A DNA stretch of 64,000 bases from Nilaparvata lugens (Eukaryota; Arthropoda; Insecta; Hemiptera; Delphacidae): positions 14,246,778-14,310,777 of the forward strand of contig NC_052510.1 in the NCBI RefSeq assembly GCF_014356525.2. The letters are read 5' to 3'. Numbering within the stretch: the first letter of the stretch is position 1; every line of letters starts with the position of its first letter. The translations under genes and the position numbers were made by a program. Of this stretch, positions 1-27,297 are shown piece by piece. The notes beneath the pieces were generated by a model, which did no database searches, was not told the DNA's origin, and saw only the letters and a program-made list of their open reading frames with translations.

Positions 1-1825
1 TCAAGAAAAATAATACAAAGTTTGCCTTGGAATATATATTCCAATCTGAATATTAATCAACGTCATATTCAACATATTAATAATAAATTATTATTCCATT
101 CTTTTCAAAACAAATATGTTTTCAAACTCAATAGCCTAATGAAATCTTTATTCCAAAATCATTGGTTAGGATCAATGATGAATAATAGCATAATTTAAAA
201 TGAAATGTTCATTTTTTCGTCTTTCAAAAGGTTAGGTTTTGCTTTGAATAGGCCTACAAAGAAATCAAAACGTATTTTCACAAAATAATTTGGAGAGCAT
301 GCTCATTTGAATTATTCCGCTGCAATCAGCTGTTTCCGTTTTGCTATAATGCCAACAATACAACAGCAAAATATTGTCAATTTCATTCATGTTTGTTGCG
401 TTAAAGTCCTGGACTCAAATAAGTCGAGAACTCAATAGACCCCGGAGTTTAGAAGATAAAATCGTGACTCAGAAAGTCGATTTACACCCGAGCGCTTATT
501 TAAGTCCTGGACTCTGTAAGTCCCGAACTTATAGATCCCAAGCTCGGAAACCGGCCCTAAGAGTTTACGAACAAAATATGCAAGTGGTTTTTAGCAGTTG
601 CTTAGAGTATTCTTAGTTTAGAAGGGACCCTCAAAGTAATTTGTTGGGTAAGCCGTCATTTTCAGCTAAATATAACTCAAAAAATTATGGAATAGAGGGA
701 CAGAAAAGACAAGAAGTTTTTAAAATGAGAACAACGCAAATTTAAAGTCGAATAGACTCCAGAAAAGGATAAAAACAAATAATAATGTAATAAGGGCGTG
801 CATGATTAATACTAACTATGGAGGATAATAAATTAATTACAATTAAATATTGAATGTATACAAGCTTGCAGTTAATGTTTATAGGCTGCAGTTACAAGAC
901 CGCAGTTAGAGAAGCATAGCTGCAGTTTCATTGAGAAAACTGCAGTTTGAAAGGTAATCTAGGTGGTGAATGATACATTTATCAAATGGCAATACAAGCA
1001 TTCAAGCAAGAATTATATTAGCGGGCCACATTTCAATAAGAGATTATTGAGCAAGGAACAAGAGTGAAAAATAATGAGCAATATCACCATATGATAACAC
1101 CAAGAAATGATAAAAAAGGGAAGACACTATAAAGGAGATGAGGATTTGTTTCTAATACAAAAGTTTAAGATCTTTGAGAGGTTATTTGCGGTTAAATTTT
1201 GTAATTTATTGACTAAGTAGACAAAAATGCAATTATATAAAAGTTATCGTATCCTTTCCAGTGAAGCAAAATATTCATTGATGTAGTTATTTGAAAACTC
1301 ATCACTCACAAAAGTCTTATCAACGATTTCGACGTGACAATTTTAGGGAAAATGAAGCTTTAGAAGGGTAATTGAAAACATTGATTTTTATAGGAAAAGC
1401 CTCTATTATAAGATCGCCAAAATGATGATAATAATGTAATAATAAACAGCAGGATATTTTAATTTTAATGAACGAGTGACCTATTTTTTACAGTTTATTA
1501 TTCTATCTTCTAGTTATCTAAATTCCAGAAAAACAAGGACGTGAATGCATTTTATTATTCAAAATTAATTAGAGTCTTAAAAATACTTTTTATTTTAATG
1601 TCTGCAAATAATCATAGAAAAGAAGAGAAGACACGAACGGCCATTGAATTCTGACACAAACTTAAACCAATTGAGAGAATTCATAAAAGCACACCCAAAC
1701 CGAAGAGAAAATGTATCAAAATTCATAACTCAAGCTATTTTACAATTAATTGGAGTCGACACTAACCTTGTTAAAAAACAACATTTTCACATTATGAAGA
1801 TGAAAAAATGTGTAATTTCACTCAC
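1..1825. other. Left edge, UCK last intron
   Basis: No continuation of UCK and no other gene is recognised. The segment 395-560 repeats TTAAGTCCTGGACTC-like and AAGTC-CGAACT-like words and looks like part of a repeat. The rest is AT-rich. Confidence 0.35.
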
Positions 1826-4800
1826 CGGTATTGTCAGCACCACGAGGAATTATCACATCAGCAAACTTTTTGGTCTGAAAATAAATATAGTTCTTATTTA
1901 GTTCAGAGCAATCACTCATCTCAAATCATATTGTCAAAATTCAGAATTCCAGTGAGTTTAAACCAGCCTGTTAAACGCGAATTATGAATTAAATAAATTA
2001 TTTTGGGAAAGGGTTTCTGGTATGTATGCCATCCAACTGTAAGTCGAGATTTCGGATTACTAGATGAATAATTACTTTATAGATTTACTCAGATGAACCT
2101 ACTTACGTACTCTCAAATTCAAAAACAATAATTAGTTCAATTTGTTCTTGGTACTCGTTGGGAGGAAATCATAATATTACTCCATTGTCCATTAAATGCA
2201 AAGCCTTACAATGCTATAAAATATCAGACCTGCAATGAATCTTATAAATCGAAAGTCAGGAGAGATTTTTCAACTATCAAATAAAGTATTAAAATACTCA
2301 CAGGTAGACAGAACTCTTCGAAGTTTGGTTTGACAAAGTTCATGTACTGCTTCAATACTTGTTCCAAATCTCTTCCACGCTCATTTATGTCTCGAATCAC
2401 TGTAAAAACACAAAATTTTGACAGATACTGGTTTTATTCCATTACAACAAAGTAGATAGAGGGAAAGAGAGATTGAAATTAAAGTACCAAGAAATACATA
2501 GAAAAAACACATGATTGAGTAATATACTACGGTTACAGTACACGTATATCAATTTTATTCTGGATGCAAAACGGTTCTGAATGTAACTGTGATTAGTAGT
2601 TATTCATTTGTAGTATTCTGGTCCAGGAATGCAATTTTCGGTTAAATGGAATTTGAACTGTCAATCCATCTTTCTTCCACAAACAGAATTTGGCAACGTT
2701 TCATCACAGTAGTTCGAAAACATGTATAATGTAAATTAATTCTAAATCTAATCCTCTACACGGGGCTCTCTGCCTTCACACCTAACAGTTGATTTTTATT
2801 GGTTTCAAATAAGAAGACTAAGAACTTGTCAAAAACCACGGATTATATTGAAATTTAGAAATGTCTAAGTCTTTTTATTTGAAATTAATAATTACCACAA
2901 TATCAATTTCTCAACTACACAAAAAGTGAAATTATTATAGGATTTTCACTATAGGTGTGTGAAACACTGGATAAATACCCTTATTTGTTTTATCAATTAG
3001 TCAGTCATTTGATAAGTTCCAAACTATCAGCCCAGTAGAATTTTTGCAATAAATGTTTCAGATTGTTTACTGTGCAACACTTTTTGATAAGAATGTTTCG
3101 CAATTTACGAGCCTTAACACTCGATCTACTTATATTGAATACAATTCGTGTAGTGATGTTTTCCAACTTAATCAAGATTGAGTAGACATGCTTTATCAGC
3201 ACTTACTCGAAAACTGGCAAGCCATCAAACGAACTCAGTTCTTCCTTGATTTCAACAAAAATGCCGGAATTCTCCAGTAATACTATATATGATTATTTTG
3301 AATTCAGAAATTCTCTAATGGATATTTTGCATATGCCATACTAACCTCGCCTGGCAAGCCTTGTATCAGAGTCCGTGTCAACAAACAGCTTCATATGAAA
3401 CAGATCCCTGACCTCAGGGAAATAGAATACTAGTATTCCTTCGAATAATACTACATCGGCAGGATAGATTGTTATATACTGATCCGTCCTAGAAAAGAGA
3501 AAATGAACGTATAAATTCTAGGAATATTTATTTATTTATCTATTCATATACAAAAATATTCAACTATCAATTACTATTATTTTATTTTATTGCTTTACTT
3601 TAGGAAATTTCTAACTGCTCTCCTGAATAAACTACTTTTTTGAGTTGGAACAGTCTTCCTCCCGAGGTGCGATTGCTTTACTTTAGGAAATTTCTAATGA
3701 AATGTATAGTCACTTGAAAATAAATTGTGATTTATTAGATACTGTATTGCAATTTTGAGGATTGACAACACTTTCTAAATATTGAGCAAATTAAAAGCGG
3801 CAGGGACAACAAACATAAGATATATTTCCAAGTTTTTTATTCAGTGTTTGTTACGTTCCATTAATCATGCTTTCAAATAACTTGAATGTCAAAAAAGCAA
3901 TTTCTTAAATTAAGTAATTTGAAAAAAATCAAACTAGCCTTTTGTCTAAATATAATTTTGAAATGTATGAAACGCTCCATTAATATATCACGCTTAAATG
4001 ATTGAGCTTAAGGAAAGTAATACTTGATTGCAAGTTATCACAAAAATAGTAAGTTATAACACGCCTAGGCTTAGTATCAATCTGACCTTGAGTTTGTGCG
4101 ATAGTCATAGACTGGTATTTGACATTTCTTCCCAGCAAGAATGTCTTGTAACGTTTGTAAAATAAGGTCTTCATTGAATGCATCTGAAAAAAATCAAGAT
4201 CATAAATTTGACAGAATGTGAACCATCTCAAGTGATCAACTAGCAAGCTTTCAAATCACGATTCCAAAATATTTTTTAGTCAGAGCTAATCAACCATGAT
4301 TACAAAGTTGAAAGATCTTGGAAATGGATGAAACTATTTTGTGTTGAATAATGCTATTTATAATATCATTACAGTAAGCATTGTGATACTCTACAAATTA
4401 CTGGCAAAAATGAGTAATGTCACTTGTTGCATTATAAAGTGAAACCCTTTAGGATACTATAAAATTTAAGTAAAGTGAGTCATAAATATGGAGCGATAAG
4501 CTGAATTCAAGTGGCAATAAAATGTATAATGTTATGAATCATTGATTTATGAATACGTGAGTGATGAACTCTTTATAATTTCCCATCATTTTTTTAAAAA
4601 AGACTCATCGGAAGACAAATGTTGGAAGTTATTCATCAATATAAACTTTTTGGTTAGGGCTACTCTTATTTATCTAAAAACTGAAAATCCAAGTACCATT
4701 TTCAAGTTTCAAAAAAGGTGCTTAGATTTTCTATTTCCAGATCATCAATATTAATACGTATTATATAATTGCATTATATAACACTCAAGTGTTGGCTTAT

Positions 4801-7146
4801 GAGAAATCCGTTTTATTCCATTCAGGATTTTTTTCTTAACGACTTGGTAGGCCTTGTCTGACGTGTACTATCATCTCGATAGTTGAAAATGTGAAAATTG
4901 TGAAAAGTTATCTATTTTAAACTCTTGACACAACCCATCCGGCATTGCTGGTATTGGTGAAGAGGATGGTAATTCAGGCATTCGTCACAAATTACCAATA
5001 AATTTCTTTGTATGAGTACTGCAAAATGTGTAGTTTTGTGAGAGAGTAATAATCAGAAAGTGATCTTCTAATCAATTACCAAGTCATCTTATGTTAGCAG
5101 TCTCAGAAACTACTTTATATTATTAATATTTGTTGAACAAATTAATACTGTACATTATTGTCAGTATAATTTTGGTGACTCGGTTGACCCAGAATTCAGA
5201 GCCATATTATATGATCTAGCTCTGATGACTCATCATTGATGAGATCAATGATCTCATAGCCTTCTGAGATCGTCAGATATGGTTGATATATCTGCCTTCA
5301 AGCAGCAAGCTCTCGGGTCTACTATTGGAAGGGTGGCTGCTTTAGGCCTGCTCCACAAACAGACAATTATAAATTTTAAAATTACTCTTCGTTGGTTTGG
5401 AGCCCACCTTAGAATGATTAATATCTCATCATCCATCCCTTCCATTACACTGAGCAAAAATTTAGGACTCATTTAGGTATCACCATGCCCAACCAAAATT
5501 ATGTCGGTGAATATTTTTCCAAGCTAATTATGTCGGCGAATATTTTTTCTACCCCAAAACCCAAGCTACATACTACCCTCGTCGCTGATATAAACGTTTT
5601 TAAGATTAAAAAATGGTTTGAGACCGTAGTTACAGTTTAGTTTACCTGGATGGTCAAAGTTATACTGTCCTTTGGCCGCTTTCAGCTTGTTTTCTGGCGT
5701 CAATTCTCGATAAAAACTGTCTTGGCTGATGCAGACCACCTGTCGCTCTGTGTGGTCAACATCCACCTGTCCTAATTTCTCCATTATCCTTTTACAAACC
5801 GTCGACTGAAACAATTACAAACTCTATTTGTAAAACATTTTAATATTAAATTGGCATAGGTAATTTCTGTTTCCTATGAGCTATGACACATAGTTTTCTG
5901 GAATGTGTGAAATGTCCTTATATTTGTGAATGATGAGATGCATATAATGTAACTTATGTTTAAGAATTAGTATACTTTTGTTCTAAAAATATGAACATGC
6001 TAGGGTTTATTTAAGCTTGCCATTGTTTGTATAACGTGTTTCATTTCAAACTTTGCTGGTATATTCATTAATTATTATAATAGGATGGAGCTCATATAGG
6101 CTAAGGCTTAGTAGATTCAATTTTCAGTTGCTAGAAGAATCAACACAAAAATTATACATAAAAGTGGTACTACTACCGTACAAGAAATCTTCAATCTTCA
6201 TTTGTAGGACCATTAACCAGCCAGATGAGCTGGGTAGGTCATCGCGTCAATATACAATTTCACACAAAAGTTTTTGACAACACTGTCACGTCAAAAAATA
6301 AAACATAATGGCATAGATGGCTAAACACGGTGATGGCCACTAAATGTCAACTATAGACTCCTGAAAAAAATCACTCAAGGAGTAGTATGGTCTGGCACGC
6401 AGCCAGGACTTGAGTCTCCTCTTAAACTCACTGTCACTCAAATGACGCACAAATGGAGGTAGCATATTAAACATTTTAATAGCGATATTGGGATAACAGT
6501 TCTGAGCCTTACTTAGCCTACATCGAGGAACATTGACTTCGAGAGCATTTCGAAGTGACTAGGCACTCTGCAACCCCCTCAAATTCACTGTCAGATTGGT
6601 ATTCCTAATACCAACCGGGGAAGCAAAGATGAACTGGCTAAAAACTGTGAGAATATTAGTATTTATCGACTTAAAGCCCCTTGCTGCAAAATAGCGTTTG
6701 CAAAAACTATAGATAATATGGGAACTATGTTGTAGAGGCAAAAAATGCAGGGAAGAAATGCCATAACCTTGACTAATTCCCCTTTAATAATACGGTAGGC
6801 CTATTGCAAGGAATGAGTTATAATCCTGATATTAATGCCTGATGATCAAAAACTATTGCTCCCTCAAAGAAATTGATATTTGAATTTAGGCGAACAGGCA
6901 TGATATATTATAAATATATTGGAATATTACAGTGCTGCGTAGAAATGGATTGAAGTGTAGAATATAAGTTAGGTGTGAGGCACTTATACAAGTATGGATA
7001 TTGAAAAATAAATCTGATAGTAATATACGATATCTTACTTTGCCACTTGCTGTTCCTCCAGCAACACCAATGAGGAACGGTGTTTTCCCTTCACTTGTCC
7101 TCATCTTACCGTTTACAGTACCATTGCACAAATTTTCAGCAGCCAT
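1826..7146 (-). CDS. Uck: Uridine-cytidine kinase, partial (3' end outside window)
   Basis: This enzyme phosphorylates uridine and cytidine to UMP and CMP, the first step of pyrimidine salvage in the cytosol. Six exons join in phase: 7039..7146, 5646..5805, 4087..4183, 3346..3488, 2302..2399 and 1826..1874, giving 218 codons so far. Visible motifs in order are the P-loop GGTASGKS (residues 30-37, split by intron 1 between K and S), QDSFYREL (64-71), FDHPDAF (86-92), [18 protein letters not shown] and the lid motif ERGRD (176-180). The last exon read ends in IIPRGADNT plus one base, as in animal UCK proteins about 40 residues before their C-terminus. No continuation is recognisable in 1..1800, so the last exon should lie left of the window. 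The start is the first ATG in the exon (7146); an upstream TTG is not needed. UCK1/UCK2 orthology cannot be settled here. Confidence 0.93.
2814..2930. repeat. MITE family D, deleted copy (UCK intron 4)
   Basis: It keeps AGACTAAGAACTTGTCAAAA, then jumps to AAGTCTTTTTATTTGAAATT and ATTACCACAATATCAATTTC with CACAAAAAGTGAA, the two ends of the family D elements at 50368 and 56593. The arms with ACCGGTTTC are lost. Confidence 0.55.
3636..3710 (+). mobile_element. Tiny LINE RT-tail remnant in UCK intron 3
   Basis: The plus strand can be read [18 protein letters not shown], a form like the WNSLP motif near the end of many LINE polyproteins. A 26-bp direct repeat (TTGCTTTACTTTAGGAAATT) occurs at 3590 and 3672. 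It is too short to be certain. Confidence 0.35.
6290..6780 (-). mobile_element. 5'-truncated LINE ORF2 tail in UCK intron 1
   Basis: On the minus strand, [17 protein letters not shown] is followed after one in-frame TAG by [20 protein letters not shown] and [20 protein letters not shown], the typical end of a non-LTR retrotransposon reverse-transcriptase polyprotein. It is in sense orientation with UCK and dead. Confidence 0.6.
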
Positions 7147-7915
7147 TGTCAATTCTTAAGAATTATATTACCAAACTAAATATTGGTAGACGAATGCTAT
7201 GTGGTATACTTATCAAATGAATTGGTAAACTAATTTATCAAACTAATACTACTTTTAGCAGAAAAGCCTGCTAGAAATACAATACAAAAACGGCTTGCAT
7301 GTTCACAAAAAAATGCAACCTGCTGACTGCTGTCTGCTATAAAAGTTTCCTGGTAAATCCGCCATAAGCGCTGCTATAGGAGAGTACCAACCATTAGATA
7401 AAATTCTCAAAAAATGGAACTAATTGTCAAATCTCTTGACAAAAATAGAAAAATCTTTTTGATTACTCAAATTCATTTAAAATCTTTTCATTCTACTTAT
7501 TCCAATTTCCTCTTTGCAAAGGCGCGAGGTTCAAAATAGAAACTTATCATCAATAATGTGATAAAACTCAAAATCATGAGACTGATCAACAATATCCACA
7601 CAAATATTCCAATATCAAACACTTATATTGAAGAATTGAGTCAATAAGAATTCAATTATCAACTCAAAAGTTATATTACATGTAGTTTTATTAGAACAAT
7701 ATTTTTAATTTTTGAAACGAATTTGAAAAGACGAGACTTGTGTACCAACTGGAACAACTAAAAAATTATAGGATTAAGAAATTGCAATTGAATTTTTATT
7801 AGAGAATATTGATTTAAAATATTTTAAATGTATCAATTTGTATATATTTATTTTAAAATTAGGACAATAGAATTTCTAAATTTAATAACTATCTAACAAT
7901 AATCATTCGAAATGT
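7147..7915. other. UCK-BiP divergent intergenic region
   Basis: About 0.9 kb separates the UCK start codon from the BiP promoter elements, and it must hold the UCK promoter. It is AT-rich and I see no further gene or clear repeat. No convincing TATA box for UCK was found. Confidence 0.4.
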
Positions 7916-7930
7916 GGAACCTTCTGGAAC
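7916..7930. promoter_or_regulatory. Heat-shock element upstream of BiP
   Basis: GAA (7917-7919), TTC (7922-7924) and GAA (7927-7929) form three alternating pentamers with exact 2-base spacing, the consensus HSF trimer site. It lies about 165 bp upstream of the inferred BiP start site and directly beside the ERSE-II, so BiP may respond to both cytosolic heat shock and ER stress. The pattern is seen directly; HSF binding is inferred. Confidence 0.7.
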
Positions 7931-7935
7931 ATAGA

Positions 7936-7946
7936 CGTGGGCCAAT
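7936..7946 (-). promoter_or_regulatory. ERSE-II (ATTGGNCCACG) in the BiP promoter
   Basis: On the minus strand the 11 bases read ATTGGCCCACG, a full match to ERSE-II, which ATF6 and XBP1 bind together with NF-Y. On the plus strand it reads CGTGG-G-CCAAT. A second CGTGG (7971-7975) followed by CCAAT (7984-7988) lies 30 bp downstream, but its spacing and orientation match no known element. Confidence 0.75.
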
Positions 7947-8014
7947 AGCAGCCAGCCAAGTCGAACAAGACGTGGTAGCTCAACCAATCAGATTTTGTCA
8001 GGTTGTCTAATGAA

Positions 8015-8033
8015 CCAATCGAATTTGACCACG
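8015..8033 (+). promoter_or_regulatory. ERSE (CCAAT-N9-CCACG) in the BiP promoter
   Basis: CCAAT (8015-8019) and CCACG (8029-8033) are separated by exactly nine bases, a perfect ER-stress response element. In animals NF-Y binds the CCAAT half and ATF6 or XBP1 the CCACG half. The site is about 50 bp upstream of the likely start site of BiP, and the ATF6 gene is in this same window. Confidence 0.85.
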
Positions 8034-8050
8034 AAGCCCAAGAGGTCAAG

Positions 8051-8197
8051 ATATTTTACTTGGCGACTGCTACAAGCAGACAGTTTGGAATTTCGAGGAT
8101 CAGTTCAATTTCAGTGTTTGACGTGTTAGCATTTGTGATTACATTCTTCTTTTCTTTGTGAACAGGACGTGGTAATATCTTTCATAGGTGTAAAAAG
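8051..8197 (+). promoter_or_regulatory. BiP core promoter and 5'UTR exon
   Basis: ATATTTTA at 8051-8058 is a TATA-like box, and ACAGTTTGG about 30 bp further on (near 8081) is a plausible initiator. The transcribed leader would run to AAAAAG|GTAAAT (donor at 8198) and resume after TTTTCAG at 8545, ten bases before the ATG, so an intron of about 350 bp sits in the 5'UTR. The start site is inferred from spacing only. Confidence 0.5.
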
Positions 8198-8554
8198 GTA
8201 AATATTTTAATTACTTTATTATCTACTATTCTATTGCTATATGTTTGAGACATTAATGTGGATTTGTTATTTCGATGCCGGCGGCAGGTTGATCTTTTGC
8301 GGCAAACATTCTTTTTGCATTCAGATTACATCATTTTTTAATCAGAATTAATCGGTCCAACATTTCCAATTAATTCTTAAGAAGTATTGTGTTTAGTAAT
8401 TGTAAAATGATAAAATGTGTGTTATCTACCGGTGTCATCGTCTCTTCATCTTGTTTGATATTGATCTTTTTGGTTAGCCCAAACCGTATCACTGACGTGT
8501 ACAATTTTGCAGAAATAAATTATTCATTTCAATCTTATTTTCAGGTTTTCAAAA

Positions 8555-23969
<15,415 letters not shown>

Positions 23970-24560
23970 AGGCCCACTCCACAACACAAGACTGCTAATA
24001 AACATGAGCATTTCAAGTGCAGTGAACCTCATCGAAACACAAGTTTAGGTGACAATTTGTCGTTTACGGAAACCAAGTTTCCTTTCAACTTCTCATCATC
24101 TAGTATCAATTATTTGTTTTCGTTTGTTTGATACTCATTCCTGCCCCTCATTCAATCTTAATTTAAGTATTTCTCTCCTCAAGGGACACTCAATTGAAAT
24201 GTTGATTCTAGTATTTTTTCTGGACTATGCATTTGGGAAAGCACAATAATTTGAAGGAGTGATTTTGAAGAAGGATTTCCAAACTGTTTGTCGAAATTAG
24301 TCGCTGTTTCGAGATCGACTGTGTGGTTCTGTAAATATTATTATTTATTTTGTACAAAGTTTGGAAGATACGGTTCGCGTGAATGTTTAACTTGTGTGAG
24401 TGTGCAGAGTGCCGTGGATACTTGTTCATTTAATTATAATGTAGCTTTATTTTATACAAGTATGCGAGTGTTTGTATGAACTGTTAAGCAGTATTTGGGA
24501 AAACTGAACCAGATCATGTATGTTGCATAATGATTGAAATACATTTTCTAAAAATATAAA
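23970..24560 (+). other. BiP 3'UTR
   Basis: After the stop at 23967-23969 a first AATAAA (near 23997) is very close. A later cluster AATACA / AATATAAAATG near 24537-24563 would give a UTR of about 590 bases. Which is used cannot be told from the sequence. Open frames in this stretch look like chance. Confidence 0.4.
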
Positions 24561-24987
24561 ATGTTTTGCATTATTTTTATTGACCCCCCCTACATTTGTT
24601 CTAGCAAAGAACTGTCATTGAACTAGGGCTTAATCAACTTTTTCACGTGATTAAAACACTTCAATAAATCACTTAACCAGTCCAAAATGAAGTCACTGGC
24701 ATTTTAATTATCGTATCAGTACTTAATATTGAGAGTAGCCTACTCACTCTTATGGATTCATCATAAGATCAATGTGGAAATGTGTTTGCATAAAATCACA
24801 AGACAACAGTATGTTCTGTACGACAAAGTGCTAAAAGAAAGCACAAACTCATGAAGATTATTTAGCGGTTTTGTAATCAGTAGCAGTAGATAATTATTAT
24901 GCTTTTTCCACTTTGAAACAAACAAATAAGAATTCTTGGTTCTCGCCTACTTGAGCCATCTGCTAATTGAGTTCTTGTGGATAACAA

Positions 24988-25328
24988 CTATAGTATACTA
25001 ACGTTATAATGGCAGTGTTTGATTAGCAATGGTATTGCTATCCTTGTCTATCATTCAACAAAGTGGATAGCGCTATCTCTTTCTCACTTTGCTCTGTTGC
25101 CAGATTGTCTTTTAATAATAATTAACAAAATATTTCATCCTTATTATAAAAAACATTATGAAATTATTATAAAATATACTGTATTTGATTATTTTAAACT
25201 AGAATGAACAGTTAATATTCAATTAACCTGTATCAGCTACCGTCTATATAAGGCATTGACAAAACAGAGGATCGGCAACATTTCTCCTATCTTTCTTCAC
25301 TGCCATTATAACGTGGACCTCACTATAG
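24988..25328. repeat. MITE family C, copy 1 (BiP-SMYD3 intergenic)
   Basis: The inverted ends are AACGTTATAATGGCAGTG and CACTGCCATTATAACGT, extended by GTCC and CTATAGT on the right. The interior (GGTATTGCTATCCTTGTCTA, TTGCTCTGTTGCCAGAT) is shared with a second copy at 54958-55323 in ATF6. It lies between the convergent BiP and SMYD3 3' ends. Confidence 0.75.
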
Positions 25329-25329
25329 T

Positions 25330-25971
25330 GATAACAGATCTCGGTTTTTCCGAGTGCTTCGAAAATTTGTGTGCACATTGTATTCAACTTCTTTAGAAAA
25401 TTACTTTTCCTTTGAAACTTCCACTTTTTGTTTTAAGAAAAGAAATTTGAAACTATATAAAGCTTGAAGTACAATGCATGTAAAAACATTGTTAAAATGA
25501 AAAAAATACTCACATGAGTTGAAGATCAAGTGGTTCGTTCAAATGTTACTGTGGACCTGTTTTATAAAAAAAATATAGAAAAACGTGTTTGGTTCGCAGT
25601 TTTTAGTAGGCGATTCTATTATCTATTTAAAGTATTCCAGCATTGTCCGAAATTCGTTATTGATTATTAAGGTTGAAAGGAAGAATAACATACATAATAA
25701 GCACATAACTCGATAATTAATTATATCTTACATTACAAAAAACACACTATAACAAGTAATCGTTTACAATATTGCACCAGATGAGCGACAAATTTAATTC
25801 AGAAACGTTTGTTTCACGATGAATTTACAAAAGGAACATAGTTGAAACCGCTACTCAATCCAAAACATCAAACGCATTCTAGGCATGTGCCAATGATGAA
25901 ATGTCACTGGAAATTTCGTATTTATAAGTAGTGAACACATAAAAAGTTTTAAAAATGGATGGCATCTGAAG
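25330..25971. other. SMYD3 3' flank / 3'UTR
   Basis: This AT-rich stretch holds the SMYD3 3'UTR (transcribed leftwards). ATTAAA on the minus strand near 25793-25798 is one possible poly(A) signal. No other gene is seen. Confidence 0.35.
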
Positions 25972-27266
25972 TTATATTTTACCCAGAGCAGCCTGAGTCT
26001 GGAATAGCAAAGGAAGAAAGTCATGCCTGTAAAGACTGTGCTGTTTTCCGTGGGTGATCTCGATTATTTTCTCAGACTCCTTGAGGTAAGTTGCTGCGTC
26101 TTTGAAGTTCTCAACGTAAACCAGGATTTTGGCCAACATCAAGAGCAGTATTGCGTAGGATGGATGGTATTGTCCGAAATATTCCCTGAAATATAAAATC
26201 ATGATTAGTTTTGTGCAGGAAAAAATTAGTAAATGCTGTGTAAGGAAACAGTACAGTTTGGCTTATTATCCAGTGGAATTCAACCTTGCCCAATTAACAA
26301 TTTTCTTTTTCAAAGAAACTAATAAAACCTGTACATAAAGGACCGCTTAACTTAGTTTTGGCGTAATCCACATTTAAATTATTGACTCAATAATACGGCA
26401 TTTGGAAAATCTCTAAATAATATAAATATTAGAATCACACTGAACTATTACAGATTGATAATAATTCTATCTATAATATACAGTACGATATTAGATAGTA
26501 TCATATCTATTAATTTATAAGTACGGTACATTATCAAAATGATAGGGAGAGGAAAAATAAGGTAACCATGTGCTATTCCTCTCACTATTTCTCTCTGTGG
26601 TAATACTAATTTAAAAATCAATCAAAATTAAGAAAAGTTACATGATTTAATTTTTTTTCTAAAGTGGTTCAAACATACAGGGTGAGGATTTTACCAATTT
26701 TAATAGATATAGTCGAGTAGATAGTAAATCTAGGAAGCCTACCTTGATCAAACAATCATATTGATTGAATCAATACTGCTATATTCTGCAAGGTGCCATA
26801 AATAAGTTACAACTAAGTATACTGTAGCCTACTTAAATCTAAAATGTTTAGTACTAATCTTGACATAACTATCCACATTTATTTGTGTAGGGTACATAAC
26901 TATAATTTAGACAATCAAAGATAGAGAGCAGACTCAATAAAGCAGAATATTGATTCTCATTTATCAAAATACTAGTAGTTCTGTGAACAGTAAACCTCAC
27001 GCAGTATTCTCATCCAAAAATACCTGATTGAAACTACAGACCTCATGGAAATACAGCAATAGACTGGCTTCTCCACACATCTGTGTAATCACTTGTCAGC
27101 TGATTTATGATAAATGATTCTATAGTCTGATTTTTACTTTCCTTGCCCTATTACCATAGGTAAGGAAAGTATTGCTTTCCGAAAAAAATTAAAGTATCCA
27201 AATTTCTAAATTTCTATACGTTTCAAGGTCCCCTGAGTCCAAAAAACTGGTTTTTGGGTATTGGTT

Positions 27267-27297
<31 letters not shown>

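Noticed and set aside
1644..1901. 85-codon plus-strand frame over the last visible UCK exon
   Set aside because: It overlaps the conserved minus-strand UCK exon and resembles no known protein.
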